DNA from: UMGS1696 sp964558485
GTDB taxonomy: Bacteria; Bacillota; Clostridia; Oscillospirales; CAG-272
Direction: 5' to 3'
Assembly: GCA_964558485.1 (NCBI GenBank)
Contig: CAZLED010000113.1
Coordinates: forward strand, 1 to 7,298
DNA length: 7,298 nucleotides
The notes beneath the pieces are model-generated. The model did not search any database, was not told the DNA's origin, and was given only the letters and a program-made list of their open reading frames with translations. The translations under genes and the position numbers were made by a program. Positions 1 to 6,773 of the stretch are shown one piece after another; position 1 is the first letter of the stretch, and the number at the start of each line of letters is the position of its first letter.

Positions 1-989
1 CCTACTTCCGTGGGGAAATGATCCAGGACGTGGCGGTGTACTATTCCACCACCGGTCGGTACAACAGCATCGGTCTGCCCATCACCAGCAAGACCGCCGC
101 CATTGGTCTGACCCGTACCCTGATCCAGCAGCACATACCCATGGGCATCGTAGCAAATTCCACCACCGATAGACTTTCAAAATACAAAATTGTCTTTGCG
201 CCCCACATCGCCGGGATCACCGACCAGAACCGTGCCGATCTGCTCTCGTATGTGAAAAACGGCGGCAATTTGTACCTGTCCGGTGCCGAAGATCCCACAC
301 TGCTCTCGCTCCTGTTGGGTGCCAAGGTGCAAGGATACACAGCGGAAAATGCCGTGTACATGGCACCCACCGAAGCCGGACGAGAATATTTTGGCAAATC
401 CACCGTTGACGAATTCACCGAAAAATATCCCTTCCCCACGGAACAGCGTTTGCCAATTCTCATGCTGACCGACACGGATGCCGAAGTCCTTGCCACCATG
501 ACCCTGCCCTACACGAAGCCGGGCGAAAAACGCTTTGCCTCCATCCACTCCAACCCACCGGGTGTGGCCACAAATTACCCCGCCATGCTGCGCAAAAAGG
601 TAGGTAAGGGCACCGTGATCTGGTTGGCCGCATCTCTGGAGTGTGACGACCGCTGGGCACACAAGAACCTGCTCCTGTCCATCGTGAACGATTACCTGCT
701 CTGTCGCACGATCACCACCACGGCCCCTCGCCAGGTAGAGATCGTCACCTTTCGGGATGGTGGAGAAACATTGGTAAGTGCCGTAGATTTGCTGTGTACC
801 GATGAACTGTTACCGGTGCCAAGCTTCACCGTATCGGTGCATTGCGGCAAAGAACCCACCACCGTCACCCGTCTTGCCCACGGCGATGGAGCAGACGAAA
901 CCATGGGCTTCACCTGGGATGATACAACAAAAACCGTGCAATTTGCGGTAGACGAGCTTGTCATGTTCGATATGTTCAAAATCGAATGA
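1..989 (+). CDS. Glycoside hydrolase, GH42-like middle and C-terminal domains (5' end missing)
   Basis: This is the 3' part of a gene that enters from the left edge. The frame is open from base 3, before the first Met at 18, so that Met is probably internal. About 328 residues are visible. Residues 5-215 look like the flavodoxin/GATase-like 'trimerisation' domain of GH42 beta-galactosidases and related hydrolases: DVAVYYS opens a strand, followed by KYKIVFAPHIAGIT and the typical LLSYVKNGGNLYLSG, then GKGTVIWLA later. The last 90 residues resemble the small all-beta C-terminal domain of those enzymes, ending in a strand at the stop. The catalytic TIM barrel lies outside the window, so substrate and reaction cannot be read; beta-galactosidase, alpha-fucosidase-like and uncharacterised families all use this architecture. 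No signal peptide can be judged. The family call comes from recognised sequence pattern, and the exact GH family is uncertain. Confidence 0.65.
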   Translation, partial: YFRGEMIQDVAVYYSTTGRYNSIGLPITSKTAAIGLTRTLIQQHIPMGIVANSTTDRLSKYKIVFAPHIAGITDQNRADLLSYVKNGGNLYLSGAEDPTLLSLLLGAKVQGYTAENAVYMAPTEAGREYFGKSTVDEFTEKYPFPTEQRLPILMLTDTDAEVLATMTLPYTKPGEKRFASIHSNPPGVATNYPAMLRKKVGKGTVIWLAASLECDDRWAHKNLLLSIVNDYLLCRTITTTAPRQVEIVTFRDGGETLVSAVDLLCTDELLPVPSFTVSVHCGKEPTTVTRLAHGDGADETMGFTWDDTTKTVQFAVDELVMFDMFKIE

Positions 990-996
990 GAAATGA

Positions 997-1032
997 AAAA
1001 ATACCGATAGGCGAAAACCTGTCGGTATTTTT
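997..1032. terminator. Bidirectional intrinsic terminator between the glycoside hydrolase and ldh
   Basis: A 12-bp stem (1000-1011 with 1018-1029, one U-G pair) closes a 6-base loop, CGAAAA. It extends by three A-T pairs at 997-999/1030-1032. On the plus strand it is followed by a T run and lies 8 bases after the hydrolase stop. Read on the minus strand, the A run at 996-1001 becomes a U tract, so the same hairpin can also end ldh transcription, about 50 bases past the ldh stop. The two genes converge here. Confidence 0.88.
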
Positions 1033-1079
1033 CTGTGTTAGAAATCTTCTGACTTCTTATTTCTTACTTCTGCCTTTCC

Positions 1080-2024
1080 TTACAGCTGGATGCCGCTCAG
1101 GATCTCCTTCAGGCAGTCGGCACTCTTGTGGAGCAGTGCGGTCTCTTCGTCCGTCAGGGAAACCAGCAGCTTGCCACGGATGCCGTCCCGACCAACGATG
1201 TTCAAGGTCGAGAGACATACGTCGTCGATGCCGTATTCGCCGTGCATCATGGTGGATACCGTCATGGTGGTGTCCGTGCCGTTCAGCAAGCACTTGCAAA
1301 TGTGACATACCGACAGGGATACCGCATAGAACGTAGCACCCTTCCGCTGGATCACACGACCGCCGGACTTGCGCATATATTCTTCAACATCCTTATAGTT
1401 CAGTTCCGGATACAGCGCACCGGGGGTGGTGGCAACCTTGGGATATTCCGCAACCGGCACATTGGAAATATTTGCCAGAGACCACGGCACAAAGGAAGAA
1501 TCCCCATGCTCGCCAAATACGTAGGCGTGTACGTTCTGCTGGCTGATGTCGTAGTATTCGGAGATTCTGGCACGGAGACGAGCGGTGTCCAGGATCGTAC
1601 CGGAACCGATGATCTTGTTCTCCGGCAGACCGGACAGCTTGTTCCAGGTGTAGGTGATCACGTCAACCGGGTTGGAAACGATCACATAGGTGGCGTCCGG
1701 CGCATAGCTGGTCACCTGGGGAATGATGGTCTTCATGATGTTCACGTTGGCCTGTGCCAGATCCAGACGAGACTGACCGGGCTTCCGAGCCAGACCAGAG
1801 GTCAGCACCACAATGTCCGACCCGGCAGCATCCCGATAGGAACCGGCGTAAATGGAGACCGGCGGACAGAAGGGCATACCCTGCCGAATGTCCAGCGCTT
1901 CGCCCAGAGCCTTATCTTCATTGATGTCGATCATCACGATCTCAGAGGCAATGCCGCCGCTTGCCAACGTATATGCAATGGTGGAACCGACACTGCCGGC
2001 ACCGATGATAGTAACTTTAGCCAT
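1080..2024 (-). CDS. ldh: L-lactate dehydrogenase family protein with malate-type Arg in the specificity loop
   Basis: This 314 aa protein has the normal length for an NAD-dependent L-2-hydroxyacid dehydrogenase of the LDH/MDH family. GAGSVG at residues 8-13 is the dinucleotide-binding loop, and Asp33 (MIDIN) ends strand 2, fitting NAD rather than NADP. Catalytic residues are Arg86 (family 109), Asp147 and Arg150 in LDTAR (168, 171), and His173 in GEHGDS (195). Thr231 (246) and the GEHGDS..PWS context are LDH-like. In the mobile loop ARKPGQSRLDL, Arg80 falls at family position 102, where LDHs usually have Gln and malate dehydrogenases have Arg. The usual role is pyruvate to lactate with NADH, but oxaloacetate to malate is possible. 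The ATG start at 2024 has GGGGG nine bases upstream. It is a single gene, convergent with the hydrolase. I saw no convincing promoter. Family assignment is firm; substrate is open. Confidence 0.93.
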   Translation of the reverse strand: MAKVTIIGAGSVGSTIAYTLASGGIASEIVMIDINEDKALGEALDIRQGMPFCPPVSIYAGSYRDAAGSDIVVLTSGLARKPGQSRLDLAQANVNIMKTIIPQVTSYAPDATYVIVSNPVDVITYTWNKLSGLPENKIIGSGTILDTARLRARISEYYDISQQNVHAYVFGEHGDSSFVPWSLANISNVPVAEYPKVATTPGALYPELNYKDVEEYMRKSGGRVIQRKGATFYAVSLSVCHICKCLLNGTDTTMTVSTMMHGEYGIDDVCLSTLNIVGRDGIRGKLLVSLTDEETALLHKSADCLKEILSGIQL

Positions 2025-2120
2025 AATCTATGACCCCCACGTTGTATTTTTTGTATTGTTTTAATAAGATAATGGATGTGATAAAATATGTAGTACGTAG
2101 ATATAGGAAGGAAAGACGAA

Positions 2121-2258
2121 ATGGAGCAGGAACAAACACTAAACCAAACGAAATTGGTACGATCCGCACCGCACTATATGTCAGCGCACCCTTTCCAAAA
2201 GTTTTGCCAGGCTTTTACAAAAGCCGCGTTTCTCCTCCCGAACAGCAAGGATTACTAA
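2121..2258 (+). CDS. Possible small protein of 45 aa, unrecognised; may be the start of a decayed gene
   Basis: An ATG at 2121 is preceded by AGGAAGG (2105-2111), nine bases upstream, a better Shine-Dalgarno site than ldh has. The frame runs 45 codons to TAA at 2256-2258. The product starts MEQEQTLNQTK, is basic and aromatic in its centre (HPFQKFCQAFTKAAF), and ends NSKDY. No signal peptide or clear membrane segment is visible, and I recognise no family. Codon use is unremarkable. It stands alone on the plus strand between two minus-strand genes. A helicase-like P-loop peptide follows in another frame 21 bases after its stop, so this could be the intact 5' end of a gene broken downstream. A functional small protein is the alternative. 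It may also be chance. Confidence 0.35.
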   Translation: MEQEQTLNQTKLVRSAPHYMSAHPFQKFCQAFTKAAFLLPNSKDY

Positions 2259-2278
2259 TGTAACCTCCGTACTACTAA

Positions 2279-2366
2279 ATCGGAAAAGCTGCCGCACGGA
2301 ACGGTCAAGTGCACATGTATGTGCTGTTCCCTACGGGGATGGGCAAGACCGATTCCTATAAAAGCC
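2279..2366 (+). pseudogene. Possible helicase/ATPase fragment with a P-loop-like motif
   Basis: In the plus-strand frame starting at 2279, after two in-frame TAA codons, 29 codons read as a helicase motif I region. A helix-like KAAARNGQ is followed by a hydrophobic strand and VLFPTGMGKTDSY, where PTGxGKT is the Walker A loop common to superfamily 2 helicases such as RecQ or restriction-enzyme subunits. There is no start codon with a ribosome site, and the frame runs straight into the antisense of the hydrogenase 3' end, so no complete protein can exist. I infer a relic truncated by rearrangement near 2366, perhaps linked to the ORF at 2121. A chance match over so short a stretch cannot be excluded. 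Confidence 0.25.
2298..2354. repeat. Nested inverted repeats 3' of the hydrogenase operon
   Basis: The outer arms are AACGGTC (2300-2306) and GACCGATT (2347-2354), which pair with one bulge. Inside, GCACA (2311-2315) and TGTGC (2320-2324) close a 4-base loop. GGAAC (2298-2302) can instead pair with GTTCC (2326-2330), and CCC/GGG flanks a TACG loop at 2329-2338. The hydrogenase transcript would run through this region, so it may form a 3' end structure, but no U tract follows immediately. It coincides with the helicase-like fragment, so the repeats could be fortuitous. Confidence 0.3.
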
Positions 2367-3791
2367 TCACTTCAGAACCGACACCGCATCCGAAATGGTT
2401 TTTTCCATGGCTTCGCGACCGTACTTGTCCACCTCGGCACGATTCTTTTCGCCGTGGGTGAGACAGCCGGCACCACCGATACAGCCGCCGATGCACGCCA
2501 TACCTTCGATGAAGTTGCCGTCCAAGAGATTTTTGCTGGCCTTGAGCAGCGCCACACGACACGCTTCGATGCCGTCACAGGGAATGGCCTTCAGGTCAAA
2601 GTCGATGTTCTGCTCCTTCATGGCCTCGGCAACCGCATCCGACAGACCACCGGAACGAGCAAAGATCCGTCCAAAATAGGACGCATTGTCCAGTACCCCT
2701 TCTTCCAGGGACGTGATGTCGATGTCCCGGCTGTCGTACAGCGCCTGCAGCTCTTCAAAGGTCATCACCGCATCTACGTAGGGCTTCACCGTTTCCAGCT
2801 GTGCCTCTGCCTTTTTCGCAGTGCAAGGCCCGATGAACACCACCTTGGCGCCTTCGTCCGTCTCCTTGATGTACTTGGCAAGGGTCGCCATGGGAGACAG
2901 ATTGTGGGAAATCAGCGGCACCAGCTTCGGGAACGCCGACTTGATGTACGCCACAAAGGCCGGGCAGCAGGAACTGGTCAGCATACCCTTCTCTGCCAGC
3001 TCACGAGATTCTGCCTGGGCTACCATGTCTGCACCCAGCGCTGCCTCGATGACCGTGTGGAACCCAAGCTCCTTCAGACCCGTGATCACCTGCCCCAGCT
3101 TGGCATAGGTGAACTGGCTGGAGATGGACGGCGCCACCATGGCATATACCTTGTACTTCTGGTTGTTCTCGCTCTTCTGGATCAGGTCGATGACATTCAG
3201 GATGTACGACCGGTCCGTGATGGCGCCAAAGGGACACTGGTATACGCAGGCACCGCACTGGATGCACTTGGACTTGTCGATGTCTGCCGCCTTGTTTTCC
3301 TTGATGGAAATGGCCTTCACCTTGCAGGCATTCTGGCAGGGACGGCTCCGGTTCACAATGGCGAAGTACGGGCAAACCTTGGCGCATTGGCCACATTCCA
3401 CGCACTTGGTCTTGTCGATGTGTGCCACGTGGTTCGCATCAAAGGAGATGGCGCCACGCTTACATACGTCCTCACAACGGTGTGCCAGACAGCCACGGCA
3501 GGAATCCGTCACTTCGTACCCGGCCGCCGGGCATTCGTCACAGGCAATATCGATGACCTGGATCACATTGGGATCCGCACTGTCACCGCCGCCCATGGCG
3601 ATCTTCACACGCTCGGCTAAGATCGCTCTCTCCTTGTACACACAGCAGCGCATGGTAGGCGTGGTGTCCGGTACGATCATTTTGGGAATGTCCAATACAT
3701 TTTCCAAAAGCGTCCCGTCCCAGGCCTGCCTTGCGACCTCTCGTAAAACTTTATATTTCAGATGCTGTACTTTGGTATCAAATTTTCTCAT
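2367..3791 (-). CDS. Monomeric [FeFe] hydrogenase, group B-type
   Basis: This 474 aa cytoplasmic iron-sulfur protein should catalyse reversible proton reduction to H2, probably with ferredoxin as partner. The N-terminal third is Cys-rich: C84/C87, C98/C101/C106/C110, an 8-Fe ferredoxin-like pair CVECGQCAKVCP (130-141) and CIQCGACVYQCP (176-187), and C152/C156 between them. The H-cluster domain follows with all three signatures: L1 TSSCCPAF (272-279), L2 GPCTAKKAE (321-329) and L3 FIEGMACIGGCIGGAG (427-442). Cluster ligands are Cys276, Cys323, Cys433 and Cys437, and the proton-relay Cys275 is kept. The GPC and ACIGGC variants and the Cys layout match group B rather than group A. The start is set by AAGGAG (3803-3808), 11 bases before the ATG, which overlaps the phosphatase stop; the 15-base gap suggests translational coupling. 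It is the last gene of the operon. The Ruminococcus albus HydA2 is a possible counterpart (from memory). Confidence 0.9.
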   Translation of the reverse strand: MRKFDTKVQHLKYKVLREVARQAWDGTLLENVLDIPKMIVPDTTPTMRCCVYKERAILAERVKIAMGGGDSADPNVIQVIDIACDECPAAGYEVTDSCRGCLAHRCEDVCKRGAISFDANHVAHIDKTKCVECGQCAKVCPYFAIVNRSRPCQNACKVKAISIKENKAADIDKSKCIQCGACVYQCPFGAITDRSYILNVIDLIQKSENNQKYKVYAMVAPSISSQFTYAKLGQVITGLKELGFHTVIEAALGADMVAQAESRELAEKGMLTSSCCPAFVAYIKSAFPKLVPLISHNLSPMATLAKYIKETDEGAKVVFIGPCTAKKAEAQLETVKPYVDAVMTFEELQALYDSRDIDITSLEEGVLDNASYFGRIFARSGGLSDAVAEAMKEQNIDFDLKAIPCDGIEACRVALLKASKNLLDGNFIEGMACIGGCIGGAGCLTHGEKNRAEVDKYGREAMEKTISDAVSVLK

Positions 3792-3806
3792 GCAGCATTT
3801 TTCTCC

Positions 3807-4982
3807 TTAAAAATAACTAACCTTAATGCGCTTGCCCATCTGGCGTAAGCATTGGGACAGCTCTTCTACAAGGTTCATTTTGATGCTGAAATTGATGGGC
3901 AGATCCGGGTTCTGGTGGGCCGGATTGATGGCTCGTCCCACGAAGAAATTGATGTCCGTTGCCTCTTCAAACAGCAGTCGGCTGATGAGAGACGCACCGT
4001 CACGCTGCTGGCTCCAGATCTCGTATTTCTCGTTTTCGCCCAGGTGATCCTTTGCATATTCCAGCACCCGGTTGATGGTGATCACGCCTTCCGTCACCAG
4101 GTCCACGCCCTCGATCTCGGCAATGGGCGGTATGTCGCTCTTTTCAAATTTCAAGCTGGCCTTCAGCGGCTTGCGCAGGAACTTCGCCGCAATGGACGAG
4201 GTGGTGCCGCCGCAGATGATGTGCTTGCCACCCTTTGAGAAGAACAGCGACATCATCCGGTCACAGTCGTCTTTGTTGGACGGTGGGCCAAAGAGGATGT
4301 TCATGGGTTCTCTCTTCCGGATCCGCACCACACAGGCCGTGGCATCGTCTCCCGGCTTGCTGTCGTATAACCGGTTGCATTCGTCGATCAGCATGGTGGA
4401 CAGGGTCTTTGCCGTGTAGCCAGCCGGTACCAGCATCTCCAAGAAGCTGATGATGTCCTCCCGTTTCCAGCCGAAGTTGTAGGCCGTGCCGATCCCGGCG
4501 TGGGGACAACCGTCACTCATGGCAACGAACACGTCGTTCTCCTGCAAGGGGATCACCGACTTCAGGATCTTCTTGCCGCCAATGTTCATTTCCGTGGTGG
4601 GATAGTCGTAATTCTGTTCGTTCCGGATCAATACCACCTGGGGATTGTCGTATTGGATGATCTCTGCCGTGCTGTTGTTCTTGATCTGGATGATCGTGAA
4701 GGTGGAGTATGCCACGCCTCGTACGGAGCAGACCGGCAGCGTCGCCGCAATGGTGGACACGCATTCCTCGATGGGCAGACCCTCGGACATCATTGTGGAG
4801 ATGATCTTGGAGGTCAGCGTGGACAGAATGCTCGCCTTGACACCGCTGCCCAGTCCGTCTGCCAGCACGATCACCGTGGCGTTTTCCGTACTCTGCTCGA
4901 TCACATCCACGTGGTCACCGCAGAGCTGTTCGCCGTAATGGTTGATGCTTTTGTAGCCAATATCCGCACACAGATTAATCAT
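3807..4982 (-). CDS. SpoIIE/PP2C-type serine/threonine phosphatase with C-terminal domain of unknown role
   Basis: This 391 aa protein is predicted to be soluble. Residues 1-222 form a PPM/SpoIIE phosphatase domain. Candidate metal-binding acidic residues sit in GD (22-23), ADGLGSG (41-47, Asp42), MSDGCPHAG (155-163, Asp157) and GDDATACVVRI (211-221), in the order expected for the family. Residues 226-391 form a separate domain with FGPPSNKDDCDRM, GGTTSS (258-263) and a C-terminal helix; phosphatases of this kind beside clostridial [FeFe] hydrogenases share this layout, but I know no function for it. It should remove phosphate from Ser/Thr of an unknown protein. Its ATG overlaps the hydS stop as ATGATTAA (8 bases), with AAGGAG about ten bases upstream inside hydS, so the two are probably translated in a fixed ratio. 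No anti-sigma or kinase partner lies nearby. The phosphatase fold is clear; the H2 signalling role is inference from context. Confidence 0.88.
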   Translation of the reverse strand: MINLCADIGYKSINHYGEQLCGDHVDVIEQSTENATVIVLADGLGSGVKASILSTLTSKIISTMMSEGLPIEECVSTIAATLPVCSVRGVAYSTFTIIQIKNNSTAEIIQYDNPQVVLIRNEQNYDYPTTEMNIGGKKILKSVIPLQENDVFVAMSDGCPHAGIGTAYNFGWKREDIISFLEMLVPAGYTAKTLSTMLIDECNRLYDSKPGDDATACVVRIRKREPMNILFGPPSNKDDCDRMMSLFFSKGGKHIICGGTTSSIAAKFLRKPLKASLKFEKSDIPPIAEIEGVDLVTEGVITINRVLEYAKDHLGENEKYEIWSQQRDGASLISRLLFEEATDINFFVGRAINPAHQNPDLPINFSIKMNLVEELSQCLRQMGKRIKVSYF

Positions 4983-6651
4983 TTTCGATGGACTCCTTCA
5001 GCTTGGCAAGAGCGATCTTGGTCTCGGCCGCCGTTTCCCCCAGCAGCGAGGCGATCTCCTGCACGATCCGCATTTGTTTGTCCACCACACGGTCAGCCAC
5101 TTCAATGGTCTGCCGACTGATGTTGTCCTTCTTGACCCGGTCGTTTTCTTCTTCCGTGATGTCACGCAGCAGACCGATCAGCAGGTGCGATTCGCTGTCG
5201 TACACGATGGTCTGCTCTACGAATCGGTTGTATTCGGCCAGGTAAACTCGTTCGTCGTGGATGCTGCGACCGGTGTTCAGCACCTGCATAAAGGACGCAG
5301 GATCCAGGATCCGCACCACCTGGTCGCCTACGATGTCGGAGTCGTAGCGGATGTTCATGATCTTCTTGGCAGCCTCGTTGATCTGCTGCACTTCCATCTG
5401 CTCGTTCAACACGATGAGCCCGTTGGGTGAGCTGTTCACGATGGCGTCGGAGAAGCTTTCGGCCTTGTCCTTCAGGAAGGGCAGACACATGGAGATCTCC
5501 GCCTTGCCCTGGTACACCGCAATGGCCTTTTCCCGACAAGTGTTGTAGCCGCAGGTGCCGCAGTTCAGCTCCTGGGACGGCTTGTACTTGCCCATCTGCC
5601 GCAGGATCTGCTGGATCTCCGCTTCACTGGGGATCTGGGCCCGCTGCTCGATGAAGGCAAAGTGCTTCTTCAGACCCACGTCTCCCCGTTCCTCTACCGG
5701 GAAATCCTTGTCACCGGCATAGGCTGCAATCTCCAGATAATCGTGGATATGAGACGAATGGTATTTTTCCATGACGGGACCGCTGATGCAGCTGCCCACA
5801 CAGGCCGACATTTCGATGAAGCAGTTGTGGATCTTGCCGGCTTCGATGTCACGGAGGGCATTCATGCAGTTCTCTACCCCGTCCAGCGCCAGATAGGTGT
5901 AGCCGGGAATGGACAGATCCATGGTCTTCAGGATACCGCCGGTGGTGGGGAAGAAACGGGCACGGGAGTTTTCGTTCACGTCCTTCTCCTGCTCCAGCAC
6001 GATGTTCTCTTCCTGCAACCACTGGGTCAGCTCCTCATAGGTCAGCACAGCGTCTACGATGCCCTCGTAGTATTCCGCTTCGTCCTTCTTGGCAACGCAG
6101 GGACCAATGAACACGGTCTTGGCGCCGGGGTGCCGTCTCTTGATGTCGATGCAGTGGGCCTGCATGGGCGACACCACGTCTGCCAGATAGGTAAGGGACT
6201 TGGGGAAATGCTTCTGGATCAGCAGGTTGATGGAGTGGCAGCAAGAGGAAATGATGATATCCCGGTGGTCTTCCTGCAGCATCCGCTCGTATTCCTTCTT
6301 GACGATGGTGGCACCGATGGCCGTCTCCTCCACATCACAGAAGCCCAGCTTTTGCAGTGCACTGCGCATGGCTTCGATACCCACACCATGGTAGTTGGCG
6401 ATAAAGGAAGGCGCCAAGCTCACATATACAGGATCGCCGGATTGCAGCAATACCTTCACCTTTTCCAGCTCGCTCTTGATCTCCTTGGCATTTTGCGGAC
6501 AGACAACAAAGCATTGCCCGCAGAGAATGCACTCGTTTCCGATAATATGTGCCTGGTTGCCGGAAAAACGAATGGCTTTCACCGGACAATGGCGAATACA
6601 TTTATAACAGTTTTTGCAGTTCGATTTCTTGAATGTAAGGCAATTCGACAT
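4975..6651 (-). CDS. hydS: Sensory-type [FeFe] hydrogenase with PAS domain (HydS, group C-like)
   Basis: I set the start at ATG 6651, giving 558 aa. The order is: two [4Fe-4S] motifs (C12/15/18/22 and C41/44/47/51); an H-cluster domain with L1 SSCCHS (135-140), L2 GPCVAKKDE (184-191) and L3 EMSACVGSCISG (280-291), likely ligands Cys138, 185, 284 and 288; an extra Fe-S domain CGTCGYNTC plus Cys389 (364-389); a PAS domain from about 405 (NSSPNGLIVLNEQMEVQQINEAA onward) to 500; and a charged, probably coiled-coil tail (505-558). Catalytic hydrogenases do not carry PAS, so this is read as an H2 or redox sensor, as proposed for HydS of Ruminococcus albus and Thermotoga. Pro after the L1 cysteines is His, and Met before the L3 cysteine is Ser, changes around the H-cluster expected to lower activity. 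No DNA-binding or kinase domain is attached, so output likely passes to the overlapping phosphatase gene. Confidence 0.9.
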   Translation of the reverse strand: MSNCLTFKKSNCKNCYKCIRHCPVKAIRFSGNQAHIIGNECILCGQCFVVCPQNAKEIKSELEKVKVLLQSGDPVYVSLAPSFIANYHGVGIEAMRSALQKLGFCDVEETAIGATIVKKEYERMLQEDHRDIIISSCCHSINLLIQKHFPKSLTYLADVVSPMQAHCIDIKRRHPGAKTVFIGPCVAKKDEAEYYEGIVDAVLTYEELTQWLQEENIVLEQEKDVNENSRARFFPTTGGILKTMDLSIPGYTYLALDGVENCMNALRDIEAGKIHNCFIEMSACVGSCISGPVMEKYHSSHIHDYLEIAAYAGDKDFPVEERGDVGLKKHFAFIEQRAQIPSEAEIQQILRQMGKYKPSQELNCGTCGYNTCREKAIAVYQGKAEISMCLPFLKDKAESFSDAIVNSSPNGLIVLNEQMEVQQINEAAKKIMNIRYDSDIVGDQVVRILDPASFMQVLNTGRSIHDERVYLAEYNRFVEQTIVYDSESHLLIGLLRDITEEENDRVKKDNISRQTIEVADRVVDKQMRIVQEIASLLGETAAETKIALAKLKESIEND

Positions 6652-6773
6652 ACCTTGTAGGTTCCCTCCGCAGAAATATAACAAATCGATCGGTACAGAA
6701 CTTCAGAGACACATGGCATCCAATGTCAGATCCAACACGCTCTGCCAGCACTGCACAGGATCCGGACAGTCGC
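6652..6773 (-). other. 122-base leader between the second ferredoxin gene and hydS
   Basis: This is the only sizeable gap in the operon. It ends with the hydS ribosome site. It contains TGTTATATT (minus strand, 6683-6675), which resembles an extended -10 element, but there is no good -35, and the implied transcript would begin within the Shine-Dalgarno site. CAGAG/CTCTG arms (about 6706 and 6743) can pair weakly. A frame stays open through the gap on the minus strand but has no ribosome site and no recognisable product. It could hold an internal promoter, a processing site or a lost small gene; nothing firm is seen. Confidence 0.35.
6664..6669 (-). promoter_or_regulatory. Ribosome binding site that decides the hydS start
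   Basis: GGAGGG on the minus strand lies 12 bases before ATG 6651. A TTG at 6684 in the same frame would place this site inside the coding region and add 11 residues (MLYFCGGNLQG) unlike any Fe-S domain start. The ATG is therefore preferred, and the product begins MSNCLTFKKSNCKNCYKC. Confidence 0.75.

Larger units (their letters stand above)
2025..2366. other. 342-base intergenic stretch without an established gene
   Basis: This lies between the ldh start and the stop of the group B hydrogenase. The left part (2041-2110) is AT-rich and could hold promoters in both directions. The middle carries a 45-codon ORF on the plus strand. The right part carries a helicase-like P-loop peptide in a different plus-strand frame, plus nested inverted repeats. 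I found no tRNA or rRNA, and no terminator with a U tract for the hydrogenase operon. A possible plus-strand promoter is TTGTTT (2056-2061) with GATAAA (2080-2085), 18 bases apart and with TG at 2077-2078 before the -10; the match is weak. Confidence 0.6.

Noticed and set aside
1128..2033. 301-codon open frame antisense to ldh
   Set aside because: The minus strand encodes a complete LDH family protein with every catalytic residue; the plus frame has no ribosome site and no recognisable domain.
2056..2072. Possible Rex operator (TTGTTTTAATAAGATAA) upstream of ldh
   Set aside because: Only the left half resembles the TTGTTAA...TTAACAA consensus; the right half lacks AACAA and the centre spacing is wrong. 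Rex control of ldh would be plausible biologically, but the site does not support it.
2319..3620. 433-codon open frame on the plus strand
   Set aside because: It is antisense to the group B hydrogenase, whose H-cluster and ferredoxin motifs are unmistakable on the minus strand. The long frame is a codon-bias shadow.
5662..6660. 332-codon open frame antisense to hydS
   Set aside because: It mirrors the hydS reading frame and has low-complexity His/Gly-rich composition typical of antisense frames in such genes.
6675..6683. Extended -10-like TGTTATATT ahead of hydS
   Set aside because: No -35 at a proper distance, and the implied start of transcription would cut into the hydS ribosome site, so I do not call it a promoter.
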